A DNA stretch of 64,000 nucleotides from Rhodospirillaceae bacterium (lineage in GTDB: Bacteria > Pseudomonadota > Alphaproteobacteria > Thalassobaculales > Thalassobaculaceae). The position numbers were made by a program, and so were the translations under genes. Shown here in pieces: positions 34,730 through 43,801 of this stretch (its first letter is position 1; each line of letters opens with the position of its first letter). The notes under the pieces were generated by a model, which was not told the DNA's origin, made no database searches, and worked only from the letters and a program-made list of their open reading frames with translations. Location: assembly GCA_018401495.1 (NCBI GenBank), contig JAGYJX010000021.1:248001-312000 (forward strand), written 5' to 3'.

Positions 34730-35914
34730 TCAGGCGCCGGGGGCTGCCGTCGGCGCCACCGCCCGGGCGACGAGCTGCATGAAGCGTTGGGTGCAGCCGT
34801 CGTGGAAGGCGGTCAGCCTGCCGCCGTCGAAGGTGCTGCTCGCGCGGCCGCGCTGCAGGCGCTCGACGATGCCGATGTCCTCGGTGAACACCTCTCGCCA
34901 GCCGGCGGCCAGTCCGGCCACCGCGGCGGCGATCCGAGCCCGCTCCGCCGCCGGTCGCTCGGTGCCGTCGTCGACGGTGTAGATGTGCAGCCGCTCGCGG
35001 GTGCGGTCGACGGCCAGCGGGTCGACGATGATGCCGAACAGGTGGTCGCGCTGGATGCCGAGCAGCAGGTTCGGGAAGGCGATCGGGTACTCGCCCTCGA
35101 GCCGGCGCGCCGCCGGCAGCCCGGGGAATTCCGGCAGCGCCGTCTCAGGCGGCGCCGATGCCCGGTAAGAGTGGGTGACCGGCCCGAAGAAGCGATCGGC
35201 GAACACCCGGTACTCGTGCTCGGCGAGCGGCGAGTAGCCGTTCAGGGCGGGATGCACCCACGGCAGGTGGTAGCATTCCAGGTAGTTCTCGACCGCCAGC
35301 TTCCAGTTGGCGCGCAACTCGTAGGTGTCGGCGGCGGCGTGCACCAGGCGGTCGGTGGCGTAGTCCGACCAGCGCGCGGCCATCGGAGCCACCACCGTCT
35401 CCAGGGGCGGCGCGTCGCCCGACAGGTTCACGAACACGAAGTCGAGCCAGAGCGAGACCCGGACCGGCAACAGGCCGAGCGCGTCCTTGTCCACGCTGGC
35501 GCAGTCGTGCAACCCGTGCCCGCCGACCTCGGGGGTACGCACCAGCCTGCCGTCGAGGGCGTAGCTCCAGGAGTGGTAGGGGCAGACGATGGCCGGACCG
35601 GACCGGCTGCCCTCGACCAGGATGCTGCCGCGGTGCCGGCAGACGTTGTGGAAGGCGCGCACTATCGAGTCGTGGTCGCGCACCAGCAGCACCGGCTGGC
35701 CGGCGGCGTCGACCGCCATGGTGTCGCCGCGCGCCGGGATGTCGGCGCCGGTGCCGACGCAGAGCCAGTCCCGGGCCAGCAGCCGCTCGGCCTCCAGGCG
35801 ATGATAGGCCGGGTCGACGTAGCAGAGATTGGCGAGCCCTCGGGCCCTGCCGGGCGCCTCGAAGACCGGTGTCACGGCGCGGGCGAGGGCAAGATCGTCG
35901 AGCATGCGGCTCAC
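34730..35914 (-). CDS. Rieske-type aromatic ring-hydroxylating oxygenase, alpha subunit
   Basis: 394 residues. The Rieske [2Fe-2S] site is Cys92-x-His94 (CRHRG) and Cys111-x2-His114 (CPYHSW). The catalytic domain has NWKLAVENYLECYHLPWVHP, which supplies the mononuclear iron histidines and the bridging acid. It is similar to choline, carnitine or stachydrine demethylase-type oxygenases, which need a separate reductase; none is in the window. GTG 35914 is used, with ATG 35905 as the alternative. It converges on the GNAT gene with a 14-base gap. Confidence 0.88.
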   Translation of the reverse strand: MSRMLDDLALARAVTPVFEAPGRARGLANLCYVDPAYHRLEAERLLARDWLCVGTGADIPARGDTMAVDAAGQPVLLVRDHDSIVRAFHNVCRHRGSILVEGSRSGPAIVCPYHSWSYALDGRLVRTPEVGGHGLHDCASVDKDALGLLPVRVSLWLDFVFVNLSGDAPPLETVVAPMAARWSDYATDRLVHAAADTYELRANWKLAVENYLECYHLPWVHPALNGYSPLAEHEYRVFADRFFGPVTHSYRASAPPETALPEFPGLPAARRLEGEYPIAFPNLLLGIQRDHLFGIIVDPLAVDRTRERLHIYTVDDGTERPAAERARIAAAVAGLAAGWREVFTEDIGIVERLQRGRASSTFDGGRLTAFHDGCTQRFMQLVARAVAPTAAPGA

Positions 35915-36025
35915 CGGGACGGTATCGAACGATGTCAGCGTGCAGCACTTCCGTCCCGGCGGTTGTCGCCGGGACGACCCGCGGTACGGCGCGGCCGGAA
36001 CAGGATCGTCCTTGTGGGCGGCGGC

Positions 36026-37651
36026 TCAGCGCTCCCAGACCACCTTGCCTCCAACCAGGGTCAGGTCGACCGCGACGTCCCGGATTTCCTCCACCGGGAT
36101 GCTGAAGTAGTCACGATCCAGCACCGCCACGTCGGCCAGCTTGCCCAGGTCCAGGGAGCCCTTGATGCGCTCTTCGCGTCCGGAATGCGCACCGAGCCAT
36201 GTGTATGCCCGCAACGCCTCGGTCGGCGTAACCGCCTGGCTCGCGTCGAGGTCGCCGCCGGTATCGGACTTCCGGTTCACCATCGACCAGAGCGCCAGGA
36301 ACGGGTTGGCCTGGCAGACCATGGCATCGGAATGGCCGGGTGCGGGAATGCCGGCGTCGATCAGCGACCGGTGCGGCCACATCCGCGCCATCGCCTCCCG
36401 GCCCCGATTGGCGGCGTAGGCGTCGCCGAGGTCGTACATGAAGCCGGTCGCCGAACTGTCGATCACCGCAAGCCGCTTCAGACGCGCCTCGATCGCCGGC
36501 GTGACGTAGCAGCAGTGCTCGACCCGCATCCGGTGGTCGTTGACCGGGTGGTGTCGGAGGCAGTGCTCGATGGCGTCGAGGGCAAAGTCGATGCCGCGGT
36601 CGCCGACCCCTTCGATCATCACCTGGAGCCCGGCGCGGTGGGCGGCCAGGGCGCGGGCCTTCAGATCCTCGAGTTCGTAAAGAAGGACGCCGGTGTTCGG
36701 CTCGGGCTCGCCGGCAATCCGGCGGCCGACATACGGGTCGTAGTAGGCCGCCGTGCGGCCCGAAGTGGAGCAGTCCGGGCACCATTCGACGCCGATCACC
36801 CGCAGGCGGTCGTCGCCGAACCCGGATCGGATTCCGGCCGCCACGAACGCCTCCACCAAACCCTCCTGACGCCCCGACACGATGATGCCGACCCGCAGGG
36901 CGAGGCGGTCCTGGTCCTTCAGGACCTGGTAGGCGGCGATGGCGTGGGACGGCGTCAGCGAGTTGTAGACCGTGGTGATGCCGAAGGCCGTCCATTCGGC
37001 GAACACCCTCTCGAGCCCGTCGGCAACGCTCTCGGGCGTGTCGCCGGCGTGGATGCGCTCCAGGAACAGGTGCGCGGCGGTTTCGCGCACCAGTCCCGTC
37101 AGCCCGCCGGTTGACGGGTCGATGTCGAAATGGCCGAAGGCCGGCGGGGGCGTCGTCGCGTCGATACCCAGTTCGGCGAAGGCCCGGCTGTTCGCCAGGC
37201 CGATATGCCCATCGGTGCGCAGGATGAACAGCGGCCGCCCGCCGGCGGCTTCGTCCATCTCGCGCAGCGTGGGGTAGCCTCCCGACTTGTTCTCGTTGAA
37301 GCGATAGCCGGAAACCCAATCATCCGGACCTCGGGCTGCCGCCACATCGGCGACACGGGCGAGCAGGGCGGCCCGATCCTGGATCCGGTCAGGGCTTAGC
37401 AGTTCCCACGAGGACAGTCTGGCGGCGTAGGAGTCCGGATGGCAGTGGCTGTCGACGATACCCGGAATCGCGGTTCTGCCGGCGAGCTCGATGACCCGGG
37501 TCCGGGGGCCGATGAGCGGCGCGATGTCGCCATCAGAGCCGAGCGCGACGATGCGACCGTCGCGCGCCGCCAGCGCCGAGACGAAAACGTCGAGTTTGTC
37601 GGTGGTCGCGATCTTTCCGGATCGGAGGACGAGATCGGCGGCGAGGGTCAT
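36026..37651 (-). CDS. Amidohydrolase family protein (YtcJ-like)
   Basis: 541 residues from ATG 37651 (MTLAADLVLRSGKIAT). The metal site HxH is in GIVDSHCHPDSY, later metal ligands include EHCCYVTP and PGHSDAM, and a small beta-sandwich is formed by the two termini (GKLADVAVLDRDYFSIP, VDLTLVGGKVVWE). This is the amidohydrolase 3/YtcJ group, which includes N-acyl-amino-acid and aryl-carbamate or formamide hydrolases. No specific substrate is supported. It stands alone between typA and the Rieske oxygenase gene. Confidence 0.87.
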   Translation of the reverse strand: MTLAADLVLRSGKIATTDKLDVFVSALAARDGRIVALGSDGDIAPLIGPRTRVIELAGRTAIPGIVDSHCHPDSYAARLSSWELLSPDRIQDRAALLARVADVAAARGPDDWVSGYRFNENKSGGYPTLREMDEAAGGRPLFILRTDGHIGLANSRAFAELGIDATTPPPAFGHFDIDPSTGGLTGLVRETAAHLFLERIHAGDTPESVADGLERVFAEWTAFGITTVYNSLTPSHAIAAYQVLKDQDRLALRVGIIVSGRQEGLVEAFVAAGIRSGFGDDRLRVIGVEWCPDCSTSGRTAAYYDPYVGRRIAGEPEPNTGVLLYELEDLKARALAAHRAGLQVMIEGVGDRGIDFALDAIEHCLRHHPVNDHRMRVEHCCYVTPAIEARLKRLAVIDSSATGFMYDLGDAYAANRGREAMARMWPHRSLIDAGIPAPGHSDAMVCQANPFLALWSMVNRKSDTGGDLDASQAVTPTEALRAYTWLGAHSGREERIKGSLDLGKLADVAVLDRDYFSIPVEEIRDVAVDLTLVGGKVVWER

Positions 37652-37711
37652 GGCGAGCGGCTCCAACGGATCCAGGCAGGATCCGCAGGATGGCACTAAC
37701 CGAAACCGGAA

Positions 37712-39541
37712 TCAGGCGCTTTCGGCGGCGGCGCGCTTGGACATGCGCTTGCGCTCGTGCGGGTCGAGGTAGCGCTTGCGCAGCCGGACCGATTTCGGCG
37801 TCACCTCGACCAGCTCGTCGTCCTCGATGTAGGGGATCGAGCGCTCGAGCGTCATGCGCAGCGGCGGGGTGAGATCGACGTTCTCGTCCTTGCCGGAGGC
37901 CCGGAAGTTGGTGAGCTGCTTGGCCTTCAGCGGGTTGACGTCGAGGTCGTTGCCCTTGTTGTGCTCGCCCAGGATCATGCCGGAGTAGACCTTGTCGCCC
38001 GGGGCGACCATCAGCGGGCCGCGGTCCTCCAGGTTCTGCAGCGCGTAGGCCGCGGCCTCACCCTGTTCGGTCGAGACCAGCACCCCGGCGCGGCGACCGG
38101 GAATGGTGCCCTTGAACGGCGCGTAGGTGTGGAACATCCGGTTCATGATTCCGGTGCCGCGGGTCGCGGTCAGGAACTCGCCGTGATAACCGATCAGGCC
38201 GCGCGCCGGGGCGTGGAACACCAGCCGGGTCTTGCCGGCACCCGACGGCTTCATCTCCAGCAGTTCGCCTTTGCGCTGGGTGATCGCCTCGATCACCGTG
38301 CCGGTGAACTCGTCATCGACGTCGACCACGACCTCGTCGATCGGCTCCTGGCGCTGACCGGTCTCCGGATCGGACTTCATCAGCACGCGCGGGCGGCTGA
38401 TCGACATCTCGAAGCCTTCGCGCCGCATCTGCTCGATCAGCACCGCGAGCTGCAGCTCCCCACGGCCCGCAACCTCATAGGCGTCCTTGTCATCGGTCTC
38501 GCGGACGCGGATCGCGACGTTGCCCTCGGCCTCGCGGAACAGGCGGTCGCGGATCAGGCGCGACGTCACCTTCTCGCCCTCGCGGCCGGCGAGCGGGCTG
38601 TCGTTCACCGAGAAAGTCACCGCGATGGTGGACGGGTCGATCGGCGACGAGGCGATGGCCTGGTCGACCTCGGGCGCGCACAGGGTGTCGGCCACCGTGG
38701 CCTCGGAGAACCCCGCGATCGCGACGATGTCGCCGGCGTGCGCCTCCTCCAGCGGAGTCCGCTCCAGGCCGCGGTAGGCGAGCAGCTTGGAGACCCGGGC
38801 GCGCTCGATCTCCTCGCCGTCGCGGTTCAGGGCCTTCAGGTTGGCGGCGTGCTTGATCGAGCCGCTCAGGATCCGGCCGGTCAGCAGGCGGCCGAGATAG
38901 GGGTCGGCCTCCAGCGTCGTCGCCAGCATGCGGAACGGCGCGTTCGCCTCGATGGTCGGCGGCGGCACGTGGGCGAGGATGCGCTCGAACAGAACGTTCA
39001 TGTCGGTGCCGGTGGCGTCCGGCGTCTCCGACGCCCAGCCCTGCTTGGCCGACGCGAACAGCGTCGGGAAGTCGAGCTGCTTGTCGTCGGCGCCGAGAGC
39101 GCTGAACAGGTCGAACACCTCGTCCTGGACCTCGTAGGCACGCTGGTCCGGCTTGTCGACCTTGTTGATCACGACGATCGGCCGCAGGCCCAGGGCCAGC
39201 GCCTTGCCGAGCACGAACTTGGTCTGCGGCATCGGGCCTTCCGAGGCGTCGACCAGCAGCAGGGCGCCGTCGACCATCGACAGGATACGCTCCACCTCGC
39301 CGCCGAAATCGGCGTGGCCGGGGGTGTCGACGATGTTGACCCGGGTGTCCTTCCAGAGCACCGAGGTGCACTTGGCCAGGATCGTGATCCCGCGCTCGCG
39401 CTCGATGTCGTTGGAATCCATCGCGCGTTCCGCCACCTGCTGGTTGGCGCGGAAGGTTCCGGACTGGCGGAGAAGTACGTCGACCAGGGTGGTCTTGCCA
39501 TGGTCGACGTGCGCGATGATCGCGACGTTGCGCAGCTGCAT
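37712..39541 (-). CDS. typA: Ribosome-associated translational GTPase TypA/BipA
   Basis: 609 residues, normal for BipA. The G1 motif is AHVDHGKTTLVD, G3 is VDTPGHADFGGEVER and G4 is VINKVDKP. Domains II, III and V follow, with the TypA-specific C-terminus (VDLTPPLRMTLERSIPYIEDDE and RKRYLDPHERKR). BipA acts in 50S assembly and stress- or cold-dependent translation. It is monocistronic. The last residues, RMSKRAAAESA, are a lysine/arginine-rich tail. Confidence 0.97.
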   Translation of the reverse strand: MQLRNVAIIAHVDHGKTTLVDVLLRQSGTFRANQQVAERAMDSNDIERERGITILAKCTSVLWKDTRVNIVDTPGHADFGGEVERILSMVDGALLLVDASEGPMPQTKFVLGKALALGLRPIVVINKVDKPDQRAYEVQDEVFDLFSALGADDKQLDFPTLFASAKQGWASETPDATGTDMNVLFERILAHVPPPTIEANAPFRMLATTLEADPYLGRLLTGRILSGSIKHAANLKALNRDGEEIERARVSKLLAYRGLERTPLEEAHAGDIVAIAGFSEATVADTLCAPEVDQAIASSPIDPSTIAVTFSVNDSPLAGREGEKVTSRLIRDRLFREAEGNVAIRVRETDDKDAYEVAGRGELQLAVLIEQMRREGFEMSISRPRVLMKSDPETGQRQEPIDEVVVDVDDEFTGTVIEAITQRKGELLEMKPSGAGKTRLVFHAPARGLIGYHGEFLTATRGTGIMNRMFHTYAPFKGTIPGRRAGVLVSTEQGEAAAYALQNLEDRGPLMVAPGDKVYSGMILGEHNKGNDLDVNPLKAKQLTNFRASGKDENVDLTPPLRMTLERSIPYIEDDELVEVTPKSVRLRKRYLDPHERKRMSKRAAAESA

Positions 39542-39626
39542 GTCGAGGTTCCGATCGGGAAAATCGCGCGGAATGTACTCTCGTTTTGCTGCAATGCAAG
39601 AAGCGTCGCTCTGCGCCTGGCGCGGA

Positions 39627-40802
39627 TCAGTCCTTCACCACCAGCGGCCGCGGGAAATCGCAGAGGCATTCGGCGCCGGACTCGGTGATCAGGAAGCACT
39701 CGGAGATCTCGATTCCGCAATCGTCCAGCATCAAGCCGGGGATCATGTGGAAGGTCATGTTCGGCTGGATCACCGTGTGGTCGCCGGGGCGCAGGCTCAT
39801 GGTGTGCTCGCCCCAGTCCGGGGGGTAGGCGAGGCCGACCGAATAGCCGATCCGGCTTTCCTTGATGAAGCCGGACTTGGCGAGTTCGCCGCGCCACGCC
39901 GCCTCGATCGCCTCGCAGGTGGCGCCCGGGCGCGCCGCCTCGATGGCGGCGGCGATGCCGTCGCAGATCACCCGGCTGGCATCGGCCAGTTTCTGCGGCG
40001 GCTTGCCGAGCGACACCGTCCGCGCCATCGGGCAGTGGTATCGGCGTCGGGCGCCGGCCAGTTCCAGGATCGTCGCCTCGCCATTCCGGAACGTTTCGTC
40101 CGACCAGGTGAGATGCGGGGTCGAGGCGCCGATGCCGGTCGGCAGCATCGGCACGATCGCCGGGTAGTCGCCACCGACGCCGGCGGCGCCGCGGATCTGG
40201 GTATCGTAGATCGCGGCGACCGCGTCGCACTGGCGAACCCCGGGGCTGACCCTCTCGATGCCGACCGCCATGGCGCGCTCGACGATCCGGGCGGCCTCGC
40301 GCATGTAGGCGATCTCGGCCGGCGACTTGATGCTGCGGCACCAGTTGACGAGGTTGGCGGCGTTCACCGCCCGGCAGTTCGGCAGGCCCGCCTTCAGGTG
40401 CTCATAGGCCATCGGCGAGAAGTAGTAGCTGTCCATCTCCAGGCCGAGGGCGCCGCGGGCAATGCCGCGCCGGCCCATCTCCTCGGCCACCCAGTCCATC
40501 GGGTGCCGGTCCGCCTGCTGCACATAGTGGTCCGGGTATCCCAGGATGTCGCCGTGGTCCAGGTAGGTGGTCACCTTGCCGGCGTTGGCGTCCATGCCGC
40601 GCACGATCAGCACCGGCTCGTCCAGCGCCGCCGCCACCAGCAGGCACTGCGGGGTGTAGAACGACCAGCCGTCATAGCCGGTCAGCCAGCCCATGTTGGC
40701 GGGCTCCGTGACCACCAGGACGTCGATGCCGGCCGCGTCCATGCGGGCCTTCACGGCGGTGAGGCGGGCTTCGTACTCGACCTTCGCAAACGCTGGCTTC
40801 AT
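39627..40802 (-). CDS. M24-family hydrolase, ectoine hydrolase (DoeA/EutD)-like
   Basis: 391 residues: a creatinase-like N-domain and a pita-bread M24 domain. Segments NMGWLTGYDGWSFYTPQ, GYPDHYVQQADRHPMDW, GGDYPAIVPMLPTG and GYSVGLAYPPDWGEHTMSL resemble the ectoine hydrolases DoeA/EutD more than Xaa-Pro aminopeptidases. DoeA opens the ectoine ring. The partner genes (DoeB, DoeX, an ectoine transporter) are not here. It is 60 bases downstream of pxpA on the same strand, so hydrolysis of another cyclic amino-acid derivative is equally possible. Confidence 0.78.
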   Translation of the reverse strand: MKPAFAKVEYEARLTAVKARMDAAGIDVLVVTEPANMGWLTGYDGWSFYTPQCLLVAAALDEPVLIVRGMDANAGKVTTYLDHGDILGYPDHYVQQADRHPMDWVAEEMGRRGIARGALGLEMDSYYFSPMAYEHLKAGLPNCRAVNAANLVNWCRSIKSPAEIAYMREAARIVERAMAVGIERVSPGVRQCDAVAAIYDTQIRGAAGVGGDYPAIVPMLPTGIGASTPHLTWSDETFRNGEATILELAGARRRYHCPMARTVSLGKPPQKLADASRVICDGIAAAIEAARPGATCEAIEAAWRGELAKSGFIKESRIGYSVGLAYPPDWGEHTMSLRPGDHTVIQPNMTFHMIPGLMLDDCGIEISECFLITESGAECLCDFPRPLVVKD

Positions 40803-40862
40803 CGGACCTCGACTGTTCGGCGTGGCAGGGATCGTGGCCGGGCCGGTGGCAACCGCGATGCC

Positions 40863-41639
40863 TCAGGACAGGTCGATGTCGGGGAGCGGCACGGTCGACA
40901 CGCCGCCCGAACGCAGCCCGTCCCGGACCGCGGTGGCGACCTCGACCGCGGTTGGGCCGTCGCCGTGCACGCAGATGCTGTCGACCCGGCACGGGATGCG
41001 CTTGCCGCTGGTCGAGACGACCTCCTGGTCCTCGACCATCCGCAGCACACGGGCGACCGCCTCCGCCGGGTCGTGGACCATGGCGTTCGGCTTGCTGCGC
41101 GGGGTCAGGTTGCCGTCGTCGGCGTAGGTGCGGTCGGCGAACACTTCGGCGGCGTGCGGAAGGCCGGCCTTGCGGGCGGCGGTCAGCAGTTCCGACGCGA
41201 TCGGCACCAGGAAGATGAGGGTCGGATCGACCGCCTTGATGCCGCGGGCGATCGCCATCGCGAGGTCCAGGTCGACCGCTGCCATGTTGCTGAGCGCGCC
41301 GTGGATCTTGACGTGGGTGACACTGGTGCCGTTGGCGGCCGCCATGCCCTGCAGCGCGCCGATCTGGTAGATCACCATCCGCTCGACATCGCCGGCCGGC
41401 ATCGGGATCGCCCGCCGCCCGAAGCCCCAGAGGTCGTTGAAGCCGGGATGGGCCCCGATCGATACGCCCTTGGCCTTGGCCTGCTTGCACACCCGGTCCA
41501 TGACGTTCGGGTCGCCGGCGTGGAATCCGCAGGCGACGTTGGCGGAGTTGATGATGTCGAGCAGGGCGGTGTCGTTGCCGATGTCGTAGGCGCCGAAGCC
41601 TTCGCCCATGTCCGAGTTGAGATTGACCTTGCGTGCCAT
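40863..41639 (-). CDS. pxpA: 5-oxoprolinase subunit A (LamB/YcsF family)
   Basis: 258 residues. MARKVNLNSDMGEGFGAYDIGND and NVACGFHAGDPNVM are signature blocks of the YcsF family, and HPGFNDLWGFGRR follows. PxpA acts with PxpB and PxpC in the ATP-dependent opening of 5-oxoproline (pyroglutamate) to glutamate, removing a spontaneous damage product of glutamine. Here pxpA is transcribed away from pxpBC, with an 80-base shared promoter region. The M24 gene follows it. Confidence 0.93.
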   Translation of the reverse strand: MARKVNLNSDMGEGFGAYDIGNDTALLDIINSANVACGFHAGDPNVMDRVCKQAKAKGVSIGAHPGFNDLWGFGRRAIPMPAGDVERMVIYQIGALQGMAAANGTSVTHVKIHGALSNMAAVDLDLAMAIARGIKAVDPTLIFLVPIASELLTAARKAGLPHAAEVFADRTYADDGNLTPRSKPNAMVHDPAEAVARVLRMVEDQEVVSTSGKRIPCRVDSICVHGDGPTAVEVATAVRDGLRSGGVSTVPLPDIDLS

Positions 41640-41719
41640 GCGTTGCTCAGCCTAGGGAACGTGGAACCTGCGCCGCGCCGCGGCCAGAACAGTTAACACC
41701 CAACCAACGGCCGAGGTCC

Positions 41720-42475
41720 ATGACCGAGGACCATTCCAATTTCCTCGCTCCCCCGCGATTCCTGTCGGCCGGCGACACCGCGCTGGTGGTCGAGTTCGGC
41801 GAGACCGTCGACCGCGAGGTCAACCATCGGGTCATGCGCCTCGGCGAGGCGGCGCGCGCGGCGACGATCGCCGGGCTGGTCGATCTCGTGCCGACGTTTC
41901 GCTCGCTCATGGTCCACTACGACCCGACCGTCACCTCGCGGCGCGCCGTCGAGGGCCGCTTGCGGGAGTTGCTGACCGAAGCCGGCTCGGCACCGATCGT
42001 CGGCCGGCTCTGGGAGTTCCCGGTGCTGTACGGCGAGGAGGCGGGGCCGGACCTGGAGGAGGTCGCCAAGCGCACCGGCCTCTCGCCCGAACGGGTTGTC
42101 GAGCTGCACGCCGGAACCGAATACGAGGCCTACATGATGGGCTTCATGCCGGGCCTGGCCTATCTCGGGATCATCCCGAAGGAACTCGAGCTGCCGCGCC
42201 GGAACGAGCCGCGGGTCCGGGTGCCGGCCGGGTCGGTGGCGATCGCCATCAACCTCACCAACGTCTACTCGCTGGAGTCTCCGGGTGGCTGGCATCTGCT
42301 GGGGCGCACGCCGGTCGACCTGTTCGACCTGCACCGCGACCCGCAGGCGCTGCTGACCGCCGGCGACCGGGTGCGGTTCCGACCGGTCGGCCGCGACGTC
42401 TACGACGAGTTGAAGGCGCGCATGGCGGCCGGCGACACGCGCTTCGACCCGGTGCCCCAGGAGGGCGAGCCATGA
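41720..42475 (+). CDS. pxpB: 5-oxoprolinase subunit B (KipI-like)
   Basis: 251 residues from ATG 41720. FLSAGDTALVVEFGE at the N-terminus and the cyclophilin-like C-terminal domain with YMMGFMPGLAYLGI, VPAGSVAIAINLTNVYS and PGGWHLLGRTPVDLFD identify PxpB/KipI. It forms a complex with PxpC for the ATP-dependent 5-oxoproline step. The stop overlaps the pxpC start. A longer frame upstream to 41633 would cross the pxpA start and is not used. Confidence 0.93.
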   Translation: MTEDHSNFLAPPRFLSAGDTALVVEFGETVDREVNHRVMRLGEAARAATIAGLVDLVPTFRSLMVHYDPTVTSRRAVEGRLRELLTEAGSAPIVGRLWEFPVLYGEEAGPDLEEVAKRTGLSPERVVELHAGTEYEAYMMGFMPGLAYLGIIPKELELPRRNEPRVRVPAGSVAIAINLTNVYSLESPGGWHLLGRTPVDLFDLHRDPQALLTAGDRVRFRPVGRDVYDELKARMAAGDTRFDPVPQEGEP

Positions 42476-43506
42476 GCGGCCTGCGCGTGGTGTCGGCCGG
42501 CTTCGCGCCGACCCTCCAGGATTTCGGGCGGCCTCACGTCCAGCACATCGGGGTGCCACCGTCGGGAGCGCTGGACCCCGTGGCGCTGCGGATTGCCAAC
42601 GCCCTGGTCGGCAACCCGCCGGAGACCGCGGCCATCGAGCTGCGGGTGATGGGTCCGACCGTCGAGGTCGAGGCGGAAGCGGTCCGGCTGGCCCTGGTCG
42701 GGACCGGATCGCCGGTGGAGATCCTCGGCGAGCGCCGGGTGGAGGCACCCTCCCACCAGTCGATCCGGCTGACGCGCGGCCGGCGACTGCGGGTCGGCGG
42801 GCTGTCCGACACCGGCGTCGCCTATCTGGCGGTCGAGGGCGGGTTCGCGGTGGAGCCGGTCTACGGCAGCCTGTCCACCTACACCCGGGCGCGCATCGGT
42901 GGCCTCGACGGGCGGGCGCTGCGCGACGGCGACCTCCTCGCGCTCCGCCAGCCGGCGGCGGCCGAGCGGGCGGAGCAACGCTGCGCGGACCGCTCCTGGT
43001 GGTCAGACGGCGACCCGGTGCGGGTGGTGCTCGGCCCGCAGGAGGACTACTTCACCGCTGACAGCCTGGCAGCCTTCTTCGGTGGCGAGTACCGCATCAC
43101 CCGCGAGGCCGACAGGATGGGCGTGCGCCTCGACGGCCCGGTCCTGCAGCACGCCCGTGGCCACGACATCGTTTCCGACGGGATCGCCACCGGCGCGATC
43201 CAGGTGCCGGGCAACGGCCGGCCCATCGTGCTGCTGGCCGACCACCAGACCACCGGCGGCTACCCCAAGCTCGGAACGGTCATCTCGGCCGACGTGCCCC
43301 GGATCGGACGGATGCGGCCGGGCGACGCCCTGCGGTTCGCCGAGGTGTCGATCGACGACGCCGAGACCGCGCGCCGGGCGCTGGAGGATCGGATCGCCCG
43401 CACGATCGAGCGGTTCGGCCCGGCCGAGCCCTGGCTGGACGAGGAGGCCCTGTACCGCCGCAACCTGATCAGCGGCTTCGTGGAGTCGACGGAAGCGGTG
43501 CCCTGA
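42472..43506 (+). CDS. pxpC: 5-oxoprolinase subunit C (KipA-like)
   Basis: 344 residues, Pfam CT_A_B/AHS2 type. LRVVSAGFAPTLQDFGR and GVPPSGALDPVALRIANALVGN are the family signature, and GGYPKLGTVISADVPRIGRMRPGD closes the domain. With PxpB it forms the catalytic 5-oxoprolinase core. Its name in databases is often biotin-dependent carboxyltransferase family protein or allophanate hydrolase subunit 2. The ATGA overlap with pxpB supports stoichiometric expression. Confidence 0.93.
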   Translation: MSGLRVVSAGFAPTLQDFGRPHVQHIGVPPSGALDPVALRIANALVGNPPETAAIELRVMGPTVEVEAEAVRLALVGTGSPVEILGERRVEAPSHQSIRLTRGRRLRVGGLSDTGVAYLAVEGGFAVEPVYGSLSTYTRARIGGLDGRALRDGDLLALRQPAAAERAEQRCADRSWWSDGDPVRVVLGPQEDYFTADSLAAFFGGEYRITREADRMGVRLDGPVLQHARGHDIVSDGIATGAIQVPGNGRPIVLLADHQTTGGYPKLGTVISADVPRIGRMRPGDALRFAEVSIDDAETARRALEDRIARTIERFGPAEPWLDEEALYRRNLISGFVESTEAVP

Positions 43507-43521
43507 GCGGCGGGTTGGCGG

Positions 43522-43698
43522 TCAGAACTTCTGACGGAGCCGCCGCACGACCAGAAACCCTGCGACCGCAACGGCCGCGGCCGCGATGAGCAGGAACAGC
43601 ACCAGCACGCCAGCCGCGCCGAGGATGGCACCCAGCGTGTCCCAGAACCCGATCTGCGCCACGAGGATGGCCAGGAGAAGGATCAAGAGTATCGGCAT
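43522..43698 (-). CDS. Small membrane protein, unknown function
   Basis: A 58-residue frame from ATG 43698 that is too short for most gene finders. It encodes MPILLILLLAILVAQ, a short polar turn with Trp-Asp, a long Ala/Leu/Val helix and a basic tail ending RRLRQKF. Two membrane helices with a positive cytoplasmic C-terminus are predicted. It is flanked by pxpC (convergent) and the MBL gene upstream on the same strand. The hydrophobic pattern and the positive-inside tail make chance unlikely. No family is recognised. Confidence 0.6.
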   Translation of the reverse strand: MPILLILLLAILVAQIGFWDTLGAILGAAGVLVLFLLIAAAAVAVAGFLVVRRLRQKF

Positions 43699-43801
43699 CG
43701 GTCGATTTCAGTCCTGCGTTCCGTGTTGAAGCGACAACACCTCACGGCCGCCCCAGTTGCGCAGGGGCGTCAGCGTGACTGCAGGCTCTGTACCTTCTCG
43801 A

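Noticed and set aside
34442..37114. An 890-codon plus-strand frame
   Set aside because: It runs across a GNAT gene, a Rieske oxygenase and an amidohydrolase in the wrong frame; composition is His/Arg/Gly-rich as expected for shadows of GC-rich genes.
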